From the NCBI RefSeq assembly GCF_000375465.1, contig NZ_AQXH01000001.1, forward strand, positions 1,263,212 to 1,327,211: 64,000 bases of DNA, in the 5' to 3' direction. Source of the stretch: Balneola vulgaris DSM 17893 (GTDB lineage: Bacteria > Bacteroidota > Rhodothermia > Balneolales > Balneolaceae). The first letter of the stretch is position 1. Every line of letters begins with the position of its first letter. This document shows, in pieces, positions 26,759-35,728 of this stretch. The notes under the pieces are model-generated. The model saw only the letters and a program-made list of their open reading frames with translations. It was not told the origin of the DNA and ran no database searches. Made by a program: the position numbers and the translations under genes.

Positions 26759-29234
26759 ATCAATTTTTATCCTATCATTTATACTATTGTGTGGGGTATT
26801 CACCGATGTTAATGCACAATACAAGATTACAGGTAAAGTAGTAGCTGGCCAAAGTCTTGAACCCATTAACGATGTAGAAGTTTTCGTCAACGAAACAGGG
26901 CGTTCTTACCGAACGAACAAAGAAGGGGTTTATACCATATCGGGACTACCTGATGGCGTTTATACCTTATTCTATTTTGCTCTTGGCTATGCTATTGAAA
27001 GCCAGGTAATTCGTGTAGATGGCGTAGATCAGCTTGTAGATATTAAAATGCAGGTGGTATCTGGCACGCTTACAGAAGTTGCTGTAACCAATCAACGAGA
27101 AGAGATTTTCACTATTAAGCGATTACGCGAAGTTGAAGGCACGGCCATTTATGCTGGTAAGAAAACAGAAGTAGTGTTACTTGATAAGATGGTTGCTAAT
27201 ACCGCAACTAACAATGCTCGTCAGGTTTTTGCCCAAGTAGCCGGCCTAAATATTTATGAATCTAATGACGCTGGGCTTCAACTCAATATCGGTGGCCGTG
27301 GATTAGACCCCAATAGATCTGCTAATTTCAACATTCGCCAAAATGGCTACGATATTAGTGCCGATGTTCTAGGGTACCCCGAAAGTTATTACACCCCTCC
27401 TACCGAGGCTCTTAAAGAAATTCAAGTAATTCGAGGAGCAGCATCTCTACAATATGGAACTCAGTTTGGTGGCTTAGTTAACTTCAAAATGAAGACGCCA
27501 AATCCGAATGAGAAATTTGAATTCCTATCTCGTCAAACGATGGGATCAAATCAACTTATTACAAACTTCAGTAGCATAAGTGGCACGCATAATAAATTGG
27601 GCTACTACAGCTTCTACAATTACAAAACTGGTAAAGGCTTCAGGCCGAATTCTGATTATGACTCTCATAATTTTTATACCGTTTTAAATTATGATCTGAC
27701 GCCAAAAACTACGGCTCAATTAGAGTTCACCTACTTCAAATATTTAGCTCAACAACCGGGCGGACTTACAGACGCTCAATTTTATACCGATCCAACCTTC
27801 AGCAATCGTGAAAGAAATTGGTTCGAAGTAGATTGGAAGCTGCTAGCATTTAAACTGAATCACAAGTTTAGCTACCAAACAGAGTGGAGTGTAACTGCAT
27901 TTGGTTTAGATGCTTCACGTAAATCAGTTGGCTTTAGAACAAATAGAGTTTCTCAAACCGACGACCCAACTGCTCCCCGTGATCTTATACTAGGCAACTT
28001 CAATAATGGTGGAGTAGAAACTCGATTCTTACATCGCTATAAAATTGGAGATCGAAATTCGGTATTTCTGATTGGTTCTAAGTACTACCAATCTGATAAC
28101 ACTTCCTTTCAAGGCCCAGGAAGTGCCGATAGCGATGCCAATTTTAATCCTGCTACCCAGAGCTATCCTAATTACCCAAACCAGTCTGATTTTGAGTTCC
28201 CCAACAAAAACTTAGCCGTATTTGGTGAGCATATTTTTTACCTGAGTGATAAGTTTTCCATCACTCCAGGATTTCGATTCGAGTACATAAAAACTCAAAG
28301 TGCGGGTACTTATAAACGCATCAATTTCGATTTAGCTGGAAACCCAATTCAGAATCAAACTTTCGAAGACAACCGAACTTTCAAAAGAAACTTTCTTCTA
28401 TTAGGTACAGGATTCAGTTATCTACCGAATGAGCAAACTGAGTTTTATGCGAATGTTTCGCAGAATTATCGCTCAGTAACCTTTAATGATATCCGAGTTA
28501 TTAACCCCACCTATCAAGTGGATCCCAATATTTCTGATGAAAGTGGATTCACTACCGATTTCGGAATTAGAGGAAAGGCCGGTTCAATTTTATCGTACGA
28601 TCTAAGTGGTTTTGCATTATCCTACAACGACCGTTTAGGAGAAGTGCTAAGGGCTGAAACCCGCACTAACGCAAGTGGCGAACAAGAAGAAACTGGACGA
28701 ATAGTTCGTTACCGTGGCAACATCGGTCAAGCATTTATGGTGGGATTAGAAAGCCTTATTGACTTAAACGTACTTGAGTTATTCGGTAGCAGCCCTAAAG
28801 AAGCAAAACTTACGGTATTTGCTAATACGGCTATTACCAAATCAGAATATATATCTTCGGAAGTCCCCGGTGTAGAAGGGAATGAAGTTGAATTTATCCC
28901 ACTCGTAAATTTAAAAACCGGTATTAATGCTGGCTATAAAAACCTGATTGGTTCTTTGCAATATACCTACCTCAGTAAGCAATACACCGATGCCTCGAAT
29001 GCTAGGCAAAACCCTCGCGATAACCAGAGTGGCATACAGGGCGAAATTCCTGCTTATGATATTGTAGATTTGTCGCTTAGTTTTACGAAGAAGTGGTTTA
29101 AAATAGAAAGTGGAATCAATAATCTTTTAGACAAAAGCTACTTTACGCGCCGTGCAACAGGTTATCCAGGACCGGGCATCATTCCTTCCCCTCCACGAAC
29201 TTACTATGTAACCCTACAGCTTCAGCTAAAATAA
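26751..29234 (+). CDS. TonB-dependent receptor (FecA-like), outer membrane
   Basis: An 827-aa receptor with a signal peptide ending at VNAQ, an N-terminal carboxypeptidase-regulatory-like domain (YKITGKVVAGQSLEPINDVEVF, shown as ITGKVVAGQSLEPINDVEVF; to about residue 110), a plug with QVAGLNIYE, LNIGGRGLDPNRS and IQVIRGAASLQYG, then a beta barrel ending LQLQLK. Overall it resembles ferric-siderophore/citrate receptors. It terminates the cluster of DUF4856, imelysin-like and HTTM genes, which supports iron or related metal import. A hairpin terminator shared with the convergent coiled-coil lipoprotein gene follows. Confidence 0.93.
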   Translation: MTRSIFILSFILLCGVFTDVNAQYKITGKVVAGQSLEPINDVEVFVNETGRSYRTNKEGVYTISGLPDGVYTLFYFALGYAIESQVIRVDGVDQLVDIKMQVVSGTLTEVAVTNQREEIFTIKRLREVEGTAIYAGKKTEVVLLDKMVANTATNNARQVFAQVAGLNIYESNDAGLQLNIGGRGLDPNRSANFNIRQNGYDISADVLGYPESYYTPPTEALKEIQVIRGAASLQYGTQFGGLVNFKMKTPNPNEKFEFLSRQTMGSNQLITNFSSISGTHNKLGYYSFYNYKTGKGFRPNSDYDSHNFYTVLNYDLTPKTTAQLEFTYFKYLAQQPGGLTDAQFYTDPTFSNRERNWFEVDWKLLAFKLNHKFSYQTEWSVTAFGLDASRKSVGFRTNRVSQTDDPTAPRDLILGNFNNGGVETRFLHRYKIGDRNSVFLIGSKYYQSDNTSFQGPGSADSDANFNPATQSYPNYPNQSDFEFPNKNLAVFGEHIFYLSDKFSITPGFRFEYIKTQSAGTYKRINFDLAGNPIQNQTFEDNRTFKRNFLLLGTGFSYLPNEQTEFYANVSQNYRSVTFNDIRVINPTYQVDPNISDESGFTTDFGIRGKAGSILSYDLSGFALSYNDRLGEVLRAETRTNASGEQEETGRIVRYRGNIGQAFMVGLESLIDLNVLELFGSSPKEAKLTVFANTAITKSEYISSEVPGVEGNEVEFIPLVNLKTGINAGYKNLIGSLQYTYLSKQYTDASNARQNPRDNQSGIQGEIPAYDIVDLSLSFTKKWFKIESGINNLLDKSYFTRRATGYPGPGIIPSPPRTYYVTLQLQLK

Positions 29235-29269
29235 AAAAGCCCCGAACACGAAAATGCGTTCAGGGCTTT
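29235..29269. terminator. Bidirectional terminator between receptor and coiled-coil lipoprotein genes
   Basis: AAAGCCCCGAACACG pairs with CGTTCAGGGCTTT (29257-29269) around a short loop. The A tract before it gives a T6 run on the minus strand, so it is strongest for the convergent lipoprotein gene. Confidence 0.8.
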
Positions 29270-29289
29270 GTGGATTGAATACTAATTAT

Positions 29290-29724
29290 TTATCCAATCT
29301 TGATGTCCTCTAACAGCTGATTATAGCCGTCTTTTAAATCATCCATTTTATCGTTGAACGACTCTTTTACGTCGTCCCAATTTTCTTTGCTCGCTTCTTT
29401 AAGTTCAGCAAGTTCAGCTTTGAGTTCTTCGCGTTCCTGCTTTAACTCATCCATCGCCTCTTCTGTTTCTTGCTTTACTTCATCGGAAGCATTCTCAATT
29501 TTTTCATCAAGCTTCGAGATTTTTTCGTTCAATTCTTTCATCTCATGTTCAGTTTTCTCTACGAATTGATCTTTTTCGGCTTTAAAATCATTTCCGATTG
29601 ATTCAGCTGTTTGCTCCATTTGGTCTCCAAGCTCTTCAGCTTCTCTCTGTGATTCCTTGGTGCATGAAACAGCTAAAACTGACAATGACAATAATGCTGT
29701 GAAAAATAATTTTGAGTACTTCAT
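29290..29724 (-). CDS. Coiled-coil lipoprotein
   Basis: A 144-aa protein with a signal peptide and lipobox VLAVSCT, followed by an almost uninterrupted charged helix rich in Glu and Lys with heptad-type Leu spacing (about residues 30-130). It belongs to no family I can name. It probably anchors to a membrane as a rod-like lipoprotein, comparable in build to small envelope-stress lipoproteins. It is monocistronic and convergent with the receptor gene. Confidence 0.75.
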   Translation of the reverse strand: MKYSKLFFTALLSLSVLAVSCTKESQREAEELGDQMEQTAESIGNDFKAEKDQFVEKTEHEMKELNEKISKLDEKIENASDEVKQETEEAMDELKQEREELKAELAELKEASKENWDDVKESFNDKMDDLKDGYNQLLEDIKIG

Positions 29725-29863
29725 AATGTTCTGTGTTAATTCTTATTTACTGATTTGTATAAAGCATCTTGTTTATTGTTCCATTCTTTAATTCGTAAAT
29801 CCTTCACACATACTTCATTTAATTCTGCTACTTTTGGGCTGAAATTTTAAACCCTATTGAATT

Positions 29864-30922
29864 ATGAAAAGATCATTCTTTATTCTTTCCCTGTTATTAC
29901 TAATGGCATGCTCTAAGTCAGACACCGATTCACTTAGATATGAGCAAGAAGTTCACCTAAAGAATATCAAGCAGCTTACTTTTGGTGGCGACAACGCTGA
30001 AGCCTATTGGAGTTACGACAATACTAAGCTCGTATTTCAATCTAACAATCCTGCTTGGGGCACCGAGTGTGATCAAATCTACTATATGGATGCAGAGGAA
30101 CAAGAGCCAGGGTTCGAAGCACCTATAATTAGTACTGGTCTTGGCCGAACTACTTGTTCCTATTTTTTACCTGATGAGACCATCGTTTATGGCTCTACGC
30201 ATTTAGCTGATATTTCCTGCCCAGAAGTACCAGAACGTGGACCAGGCGGTGCTTATGTGTGGCCTATCTATGAAGGGTATGACATTTTTAGAGCTAACTT
30301 AGATGGTGAAATCATTGATACTCTCACTACTACACCTGGTTACGATGCAGAGGCTACGGTATCACCAGATGGTTCAAAAATTGTATTCACATCCATGCGA
30401 ACAGGCGACTTAGAACTTTTCATTATGGATGTAGACGGGTCTAATGTTACTCAAATAACCGATGAGCTAGGATATGATGGAGGTGCTTTTTTCTCACCAG
30501 ATGGAAAACAACTCATCTTCAGAGCGTCTCGCCCTAAAACCGATGAGGAGATTGAGAAATACACCTCATTACTTGCCGAAGGCTTAGTAGAGCCTACTGA
30601 TATGGAACTCTTTATCGTGAACGTTGACGGTACAGGCATGAAGCAAATAACCAACTTAGGAAATGCTAACTGGGCTCCTTACTTCCACCCTTCTGGGGAA
30701 AAGATCATATTTTCATCCAACCACAATTCTACGCGTGGCTTCCCATTTAACTTGTTCATGATTAATCCTGATGGCACTGGTCTTGAACAAATCACCTTTG
30801 ATGACACTTTTGACTCATTCCCAATGTTCTCGCATGATGGCAAGAAGCTAGTTTTTTCTTCCAATCGTAATAATGGTGGCACTAGAGCAACCAATATATT
30901 TATAGCCGATTGGGTACACTAA
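29864..30922 (+). CDS. TolB-like beta-propeller lipoprotein
   Basis: A 352-aa lipoprotein (lipobox LLLMACS) consisting of PD40/WD40-like propeller repeats. Recurrent strands read TVSPDGSKIVFTSMRTG, FFSPDGKQLIFRASRP, YFHPSGEKIIFSSN and MFSHDGKKLVFSSNRN, each followed by an L-F-I/M-x-x-D/N-x-D-G turn. The N-terminal domain of TolB is absent, so it is a stand-alone propeller rather than TolB itself. Two Cys residues in repeat regions (ECDQ, TCSYF, SCPEV) could form disulfides in the periplasm. It is flanked by terminators and probably monocistronic. Confidence 0.85.
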   Translation: MKRSFFILSLLLLMACSKSDTDSLRYEQEVHLKNIKQLTFGGDNAEAYWSYDNTKLVFQSNNPAWGTECDQIYYMDAEEQEPGFEAPIISTGLGRTTCSYFLPDETIVYGSTHLADISCPEVPERGPGGAYVWPIYEGYDIFRANLDGEIIDTLTTTPGYDAEATVSPDGSKIVFTSMRTGDLELFIMDVDGSNVTQITDELGYDGGAFFSPDGKQLIFRASRPKTDEEIEKYTSLLAEGLVEPTDMELFIVNVDGTGMKQITNLGNANWAPYFHPSGEKIIFSSNHNSTRGFPFNLFMINPDGTGLEQITFDDTFDSFPMFSHDGKKLVFSSNRNNGGTRATNIFIADWVH

Positions 30923-30931
30923 TCTTAGAGC

Positions 30932-30957
30932 AAAGGCGACATTTAGTCGCCTTTTTT
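30932..30957. terminator. Strong hairpin terminator
   Basis: Perfect 9-bp stem AAAGGCGAC (30932-30940), loop ATTTA, GTCGCCTTT (30946-30954), with T6 at 30952-30957. It ends the propeller gene and contains part of the stop region of the convergent thioredoxin gene. Confidence 0.92.
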
Positions 30958-31447
30958 ATTGCACCTCATGCTTTTTAACAAGCGTAAGCAATTCCCTGAT
31001 TTCAGAGGTCTTCATGTAGCCGGCATATCGATAAAGTAGTTCAAACTTTGCATTCAATATTAAAAAAGTAGGATAACTCAGTTCCCCATTTTCAGTAGCT
31101 AACAAAGCAGCTAATTCATGGGTGCCTGTATTCGGCCCTGTAGGTTTATACTCATATACTTGACCTAAAAACGTAACAGGCTTCTTACTCTCCCCATCGA
31201 ATTCGATAAAGTAGAAATCTTTATTTAGTGAGGCTATTATATCATTCTGCTCAAAAGCCGTGTGCTTTACTCTTTTGCAATACATGCACCAATCGGCTGT
31301 TAGAAAAACCAATACTGGGCGGTTTTCTTGTGCTTGAAGGGTAGGCAATTCTTCAAAAGTCACTTTCTTCAACTCCTGTGCATTTAAGTTCTGCACACTG
31401 AAGAACAGCACTATAACGGTGAGTGATATGCTTTTAAATGTCCACAT
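30956..31447 (-). CDS. Exported thioredoxin-fold protein
   Basis: A 163-aa protein with a signal peptide (ending LNAQ) and a thioredoxin-like domain with active site W53-C-M-Y-C57. The cis-Pro region is SYPTFLILN. It is probably a periplasmic thiol reductase of the thioredoxin_7/DsbD-gamma-like kind. Its start overlaps by one base the stop of the upstream TonB-dependent receptor gene, so both are translated from one message; the receptor has a C-x-x-C pair in its plug, a possible substrate. Confidence 0.87.
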   Translation of the reverse strand: MWTFKSISLTVIVLFFSVQNLNAQELKKVTFEELPTLQAQENRPVLVFLTADWCMYCKRVKHTAFEQNDIIASLNKDFYFIEFDGESKKPVTFLGQVYEYKPTGPNTGTHELAALLATENGELSYPTFLILNAKFELLYRYAGYMKTSEIRELLTLVKKHEVQ

Positions 31448-33744
31448 TACCTAAACTCGTATCTAATGCCCACAAACATTCTTGTGCCTTGGTTAGGCGC
31501 AAAAACGTAACTCGGATCAAAAGTGAGAGCATGTGGGTTATTTGCCGTTGCAACAGGTTCTCCATTTCCATCAAATGTCACATTTTTATCAAATGGGTCG
31601 TGAGAACGTGCTATGCTATTTGCCGGAGGGGTGAAATTCAATAGGTTTTTAACTCCCGCATATACTTCAAATGGACTGGAAGATCGGTTCCAAGTAAACT
31701 GAATGTTTTGAATACTCCACCAAGGGGAAGTGTCTGGTCTCGGATCTTGCTCATTAAGCACTGGCAACTTCATCGGTCCATATACATTACCTGTATAATC
31801 TATTTTCAAGCCTAATGACTTGACCGGGTATGTAACAGCCCATGTACCTGTCCAACGCTCTGTTAACAATGGCCGTGTTTTACGATTCACTCCTGAATCA
31901 TCTTTCTCAACAGTATGCACATCAATAAAGGAAGCACCTCCCATCACCTTGAAGCCATTTTCAAATTCAAGGTTTACATTCAGTGCAGCTCCTTGAGTCA
32001 CGCCATGGCCTTCCAAGTTATCATATACTATTTGATTAGAATTACTCTCGTAATCTGGAAGTATTTGATTGGTGAAGTATGTATACCAGATGGTTCCATC
32101 AATACCCGCATAAAAGCCTTCTGAGCCAAAGATCTTATGCTCGTAATTAAGATTCACATTATAGCTTTGTTCAGGTTTTAACTCCTCTTCTATTACAACC
32201 TCACGGGCTCCTGTTAGAGAAGCATGCTCTTCTGTAAACAAATTCACTACTCTAAATCCAGTACCGGCATTCAAGCGAAGAATATTTTTATCGTTCAGAC
32301 TTACTTTGTATGCAAATCGAGGAGTCCAAATATTGCCATGTACGGTGTTATAATCATATCGTAATCCCAGCAACACATTCGTGGCTTCATTCACACTAAT
32401 ATCATCCTGAATAAATATACCAGGCAACCACACTACATCTGGATTATTTAAGTTCGCATTATCACTATCTGCTGTAGCCGGGGTATTATCATCGTAGTAG
32501 GTATATCTAAGCGCTGCTCCTACCAATAAACTATGCTTATCCACTTCAGTATCCCACGTTAACTGACCGAATCCGATGTTTTGTTGTGCCATGTATGGTA
32601 AATCCCCGTAATAAGAATCTTGGTCGTGGGAGTTATAGGAAAAGGAGAAAAGAAGTTTTTCATAGGTAGGCAGTTGGTAGTTTCCTATTACTTCCCAGCG
32701 CTTGGTGTAGATACTTTCGCCATACACCTCATCTCCCCCTCGGTGAGATTTATTCCAATCCATTTCTCCACCCCATCTATCTTCATATAAGGCTCTTAAT
32801 GCGATGCTGAAAAGTCTATTCTCTTTTCGATGAAACGACCATTTCTGAAAGATTGATGCTCTTTTTTGAAGGGTTACATCTGTGAAGTTATCGTTGTTCT
32901 GATCTATAGTATTGCTGTAATTGAACACATTCACCCCAGTAAGTACATCAAAAGCGTCTTTTTTACTGAAGCGTGCACCCAAATCAATGTTATACTCATT
33001 CCAAGATGTAGCCATCCCTTCAGCCATAAACTTGGGGGCATTAACAGGTTTTTTTGTGATCACATTTATCAAACCACCTACTGCTTCTGATCCATATAAA
33101 GATGAGGCTGGACCTTTCACAATTTCTATTCTCTCTATCATAGAGTTAGGTATACCTGACAATCCATACACTGTACTCAATCCACTCACAATGGGCATTC
33201 CATCAATCAAAATCATAGTATATGGGCCTTCTAAACCATTGATGTGAATATCACCCGTGTTACACACATTGCAGTTTAATTGAGGGCGCACCCCGTTCAC
33301 ATTTTGCATCGCATCATATAACGATGGCGTAGGATTCATCTTGAAAAATTTGGGAGTATAAAGCTCGACGGGTACCGGACTTTTTGCTCTCGTTATCTCT
33401 TTTAAGGTCCCTGTAACTACAATTTCCTCACCTTGAATGGAAGCACTTTCTAATTCAAAGTTTAGCGTAGTAACATCTTCTCCCTTCAGCTCTACTCTTT
33501 GCTCTATGGTTCGATATCCTACGTAGGATACTTTGATGAGATACTTGCCAGGCTTAATGCCTTTCACTAAATATTCCCCCTCCGAATCTGTGATAGCGCC
33601 TTTGTCGGCACCAAGTACATACACATTCACAAATTCAATGGGCTCTCCTTGTGACGTAACCTTGCCTTTAATAGTGGCTTGTTGAGCAAAAACGGATATT
33701 GACGGACTGAATAGTATAAAAAGGAATAGAATCTTGACTCGCAT
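31447..33744 (-). CDS. TonB-dependent receptor with cysteine pair in the plug
   Basis: A 765-aa outer-membrane receptor: signal peptide (ending VFAQ), carboxypeptidase-like domain (ATIKGKVTSQGEPIEFVNVY, to about residue 105), plug with LYDAMQNVNGVRPQ, IHINGLEGPYTMILIDGMP and IERIEIVKGPASSLYGSEAV, and a barrel ending GIRYEFR. The plug contains LNCNVCNTGD, a C-x-x-C pair in the loop before the substrate-facing region. Ligand is unknown; cobalamin, siderophore and metal-chelate receptors all have this layout. It is the first gene of an operon with a periplasmic thioredoxin, and an operator-like palindrome lies 20-40 bp upstream of its start. Confidence 0.92.
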   Translation of the reverse strand: MRVKILFLFILFSPSISVFAQQATIKGKVTSQGEPIEFVNVYVLGADKGAITDSEGEYLVKGIKPGKYLIKVSYVGYRTIEQRVELKGEDVTTLNFELESASIQGEEIVVTGTLKEITRAKSPVPVELYTPKFFKMNPTPSLYDAMQNVNGVRPQLNCNVCNTGDIHINGLEGPYTMILIDGMPIVSGLSTVYGLSGIPNSMIERIEIVKGPASSLYGSEAVGGLINVITKKPVNAPKFMAEGMATSWNEYNIDLGARFSKKDAFDVLTGVNVFNYSNTIDQNNDNFTDVTLQKRASIFQKWSFHRKENRLFSIALRALYEDRWGGEMDWNKSHRGGDEVYGESIYTKRWEVIGNYQLPTYEKLLFSFSYNSHDQDSYYGDLPYMAQQNIGFGQLTWDTEVDKHSLLVGAALRYTYYDDNTPATADSDNANLNNPDVVWLPGIFIQDDISVNEATNVLLGLRYDYNTVHGNIWTPRFAYKVSLNDKNILRLNAGTGFRVVNLFTEEHASLTGAREVVIEEELKPEQSYNVNLNYEHKIFGSEGFYAGIDGTIWYTYFTNQILPDYESNSNQIVYDNLEGHGVTQGAALNVNLEFENGFKVMGGASFIDVHTVEKDDSGVNRKTRPLLTERWTGTWAVTYPVKSLGLKIDYTGNVYGPMKLPVLNEQDPRPDTSPWWSIQNIQFTWNRSSSPFEVYAGVKNLLNFTPPANSIARSHDPFDKNVTFDGNGEPVATANNPHALTFDPSYVFAPNQGTRMFVGIRYEFR

Positions 33745-33763
33745 AGTTATATATCTAATTTAA

Positions 33764-33783
33764 AATTTAGACATGGCTAAATT
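33764..33783. promoter_or_regulatory. Operator-like palindrome upstream of the second TonB receptor
   Basis: AATTTAG (33764-33770), 6-nt spacer, CTAAATT (33777-33783): a perfect 7-bp inverted repeat. An overlapping palindrome TCTAA-N8-TTAGA covers 33754-33771. The arms match the promoter motif at 22950-22970 (AACTTAG, 7-nt spacer, CTAAATT) at 13 of 14 positions. Probably a site for a metal-responsive repressor. Confidence 0.45.
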
Positions 33784-33884
33784 ATGAATTATACAGACAA
33801 AATAAAATTATTGAAGTGACTAAAATTATTGACCTTTATTTTTTGCTAGCTAATGGGTTAATTACTGTTAAACCATTTGCCGTT

Positions 33885-35066
33885 ATGTATTTAAGAACAT
33901 TAATTATACTGATTTCATCATTTCTATTAGGGTGTAGTGGCGATGAATTCAAAAAGCACGCTAATTCTGAAAACCGAAACACTCACCCTTTAAACAGCGA
34001 CTCATTTTGGGAGCTATCTAAAGAACCCGATCTAATTATTCATTCGAGTAATAATGATTCGGGAGTACAACTATATCGTGCCAGCGATGGAAGAATATTA
34101 GACAATAATAAAATTCTCATTGCCAACTCTGGTCTAAGCCAGGTTCTTTTATTTGATAGTGCAGGAGTCTTTCTTAAGCAAACGGGGCAGGAGGGGCGTG
34201 GACCAAATGATTTCGCTGAATTCTCCAATATTAAAATACATGAGCTAGGCGCACAACTACTATTAACAGACAATTCTAATCATAGAGCTCATTTCTTTGA
34301 TTACGATTTGAACTATCAAGCAACATTAAATTATCCAAAGGCAGATGATCATGGCCGTTTAGCATTAATCGATACAACAATAAATGGCAATCTGATATTT
34401 TTAGCATCTCAAGGTGGAGGTTATTTGAGGGGACAAGATGGAGATTTAATAGAGATGTATAGGAGCGTTTTTTCTTTTAACCCTTCAACAAACCAGATTC
34501 AGCGAATAACAAGCTTACCAAGTAGAAGACGGATGGTATTAAAAATAGATGAGAATACAAGTTTTCCATTCATTCCTTTTGATAAGAACCCTATTCTACT
34601 GGCTTACCAAGCAAATACATTTTTAGTTAGTTCTTCAGTTCACCCTAAAATTTCAATTCTAAACTCATTGGGTGAACCTGTTGATAGCATCTATTATAAT
34701 GCACCCATGGTTTTAACTAAAGATGTATGGCAGTCTTATAAATCTGAAATTGAAGATTGGGAAAACGAAGCTCATAAGAAGAGATATCGTGTTTTTTATA
34801 ACAAGCCACTTCCACTCAACAAGTATGTACCTTCAATTGATGAAATTATTGTAGATGCTAATTGTTATCTCTGGGCAAGACGTAATCGAATTGACACGAG
34901 TTTACCTCAAAAATGGGACGTATTGAATACGAATGGAGATTGGCTTGGTGTAATTGAAGTGCCTAGTCATTTTACTATCACTGATATTGGAAACACCTAT
35001 GTTTTTGGGTATACAACTGAAAGTGGAGACGAGGAATTCAGAAAGTATGCACTTTTAAAAAACTAA
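33885..35066 (+). CDS. Six-bladed beta-propeller lipoprotein, AT-rich
   Basis: A 393-aa lipoprotein. I chose ATG 33885 since it begins a proper signal peptide (MYLRTLIILISSFLLGCSG); the GTG at 33816 would put 23 residues before it. Propeller-like repeats are visible in GRILDNNKILIANSGLSQVL, the LFDSAGVFLKQTGQEGRGP segment, LLLTDNSNHRAHFFDYD and ISILNSLGEPVDSIYYN, resembling the NHL/6-bladed propeller proteins of Bacteroidetes. Function is unknown. Codon and base use are visibly more AT-rich than neighbours, suggesting later acquisition. Its 3' end overlaps by four bases the convergent dtxR-family gene. Confidence 0.75.
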   Translation: MYLRTLIILISSFLLGCSGDEFKKHANSENRNTHPLNSDSFWELSKEPDLIIHSSNNDSGVQLYRASDGRILDNNKILIANSGLSQVLLFDSAGVFLKQTGQEGRGPNDFAEFSNIKIHELGAQLLLTDNSNHRAHFFDYDLNYQATLNYPKADDHGRLALIDTTINGNLIFLASQGGGYLRGQDGDLIEMYRSVFSFNPSTNQIQRITSLPSRRRMVLKIDENTSFPFIPFDKNPILLAYQANTFLVSSSVHPKISILNSLGEPVDSIYYNAPMVLTKDVWQSYKSEIEDWENEAHKKRYRVFYNKPLPLNKYVPSIDEIIVDANCYLWARRNRIDTSLPQKWDVLNTNGDWLGVIEVPSHFTITDIGNTYVFGYTTESGDEEFRKYALLKN

Positions 35067-35728
35067 CTCTCAACCTCTTCTACTAAGTACACATCTTTAG
35101 CAACACCATTACCAATAGTGGTTTCTTTGCCTTCTAGCAGAATTTTAACGGGACCATTGAAAGGGGCTTTTTCAATCACCTTGAGCTTTACACCCGGGAT
35201 AATCCCAGTTTTCTCTAAATATCGAAGCAGTTCAGGATCTTGATCTTTTACTCTTCCGATTAGGTACGGCTCATTTAACTCGGCATCTGTGATAGCCAAT
35301 GATGCCATCTCAGGTACTACACCATCTTTAGTTGGAATCGGATCTCCATGCGGATCGTGCGTAGGGTGATTTAGTAGTTCAGCAATTTTATCTTCGAACT
35401 GTTCTGAGATATGATGCTCTAAGTTCTCTGCTTCATCGTGTACTTCATCCCACGAGTAACCCATCACTTCTTTGAGGTATAGCTCCAACAAGCGATGATG
35501 TCGAATCACTTCTAAAGCGATCTTCTCTCCCGCTTTAGTGAGTTCAGCTCCGCGGTACGATTTATGATTGATAAGCTTAAGCTTTGATAATTTCTTAAGC
35601 ATATTAGTAACCGAAGCAGACGACACCGACAGTGCTTCTGCTATGTTATTGGTGGAGGCTCCATTGCCTTCCGTTTGAAGCACATAAATGGCTTTCAAAT
35701 AATCTTCTACAGATTGGCTTAAGCTCAT
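35063..35728 (-). CDS. DtxR/MntR family metal-dependent transcriptional regulator
   Basis: A 221-aa regulator: winged helix-turn-helix (residues 1-65, with TNNIAEALSVSSASVTNML), the metal-binding and dimerisation domain (IRHHRLLELYLKEVMGY, NLEHHISEQFEDKI, HPTHDPHGDPIP), and a C-terminal FeoA/SH3-like domain (about 145-221). Fe or Mn is the likely co-repressor; the residue matching DtxR Cys102 appears to be Asn here, so metal choice cannot be read off. It overlaps the upstream thioredoxin gene by four bases (ATGA) and is a candidate regulator of the TonB-receptor promoters in this window. Confidence 0.92.
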   Translation of the reverse strand: MSLSQSVEDYLKAIYVLQTEGNGASTNNIAEALSVSSASVTNMLKKLSKLKLINHKSYRGAELTKAGEKIALEVIRHHRLLELYLKEVMGYSWDEVHDEAENLEHHISEQFEDKIAELLNHPTHDPHGDPIPTKDGVVPEMASLAITDAELNEPYLIGRVKDQDPELLRYLEKTGIIPGVKLKVIEKAPFNGPVKILLEGKETTIGNGVAKDVYLVEEVES

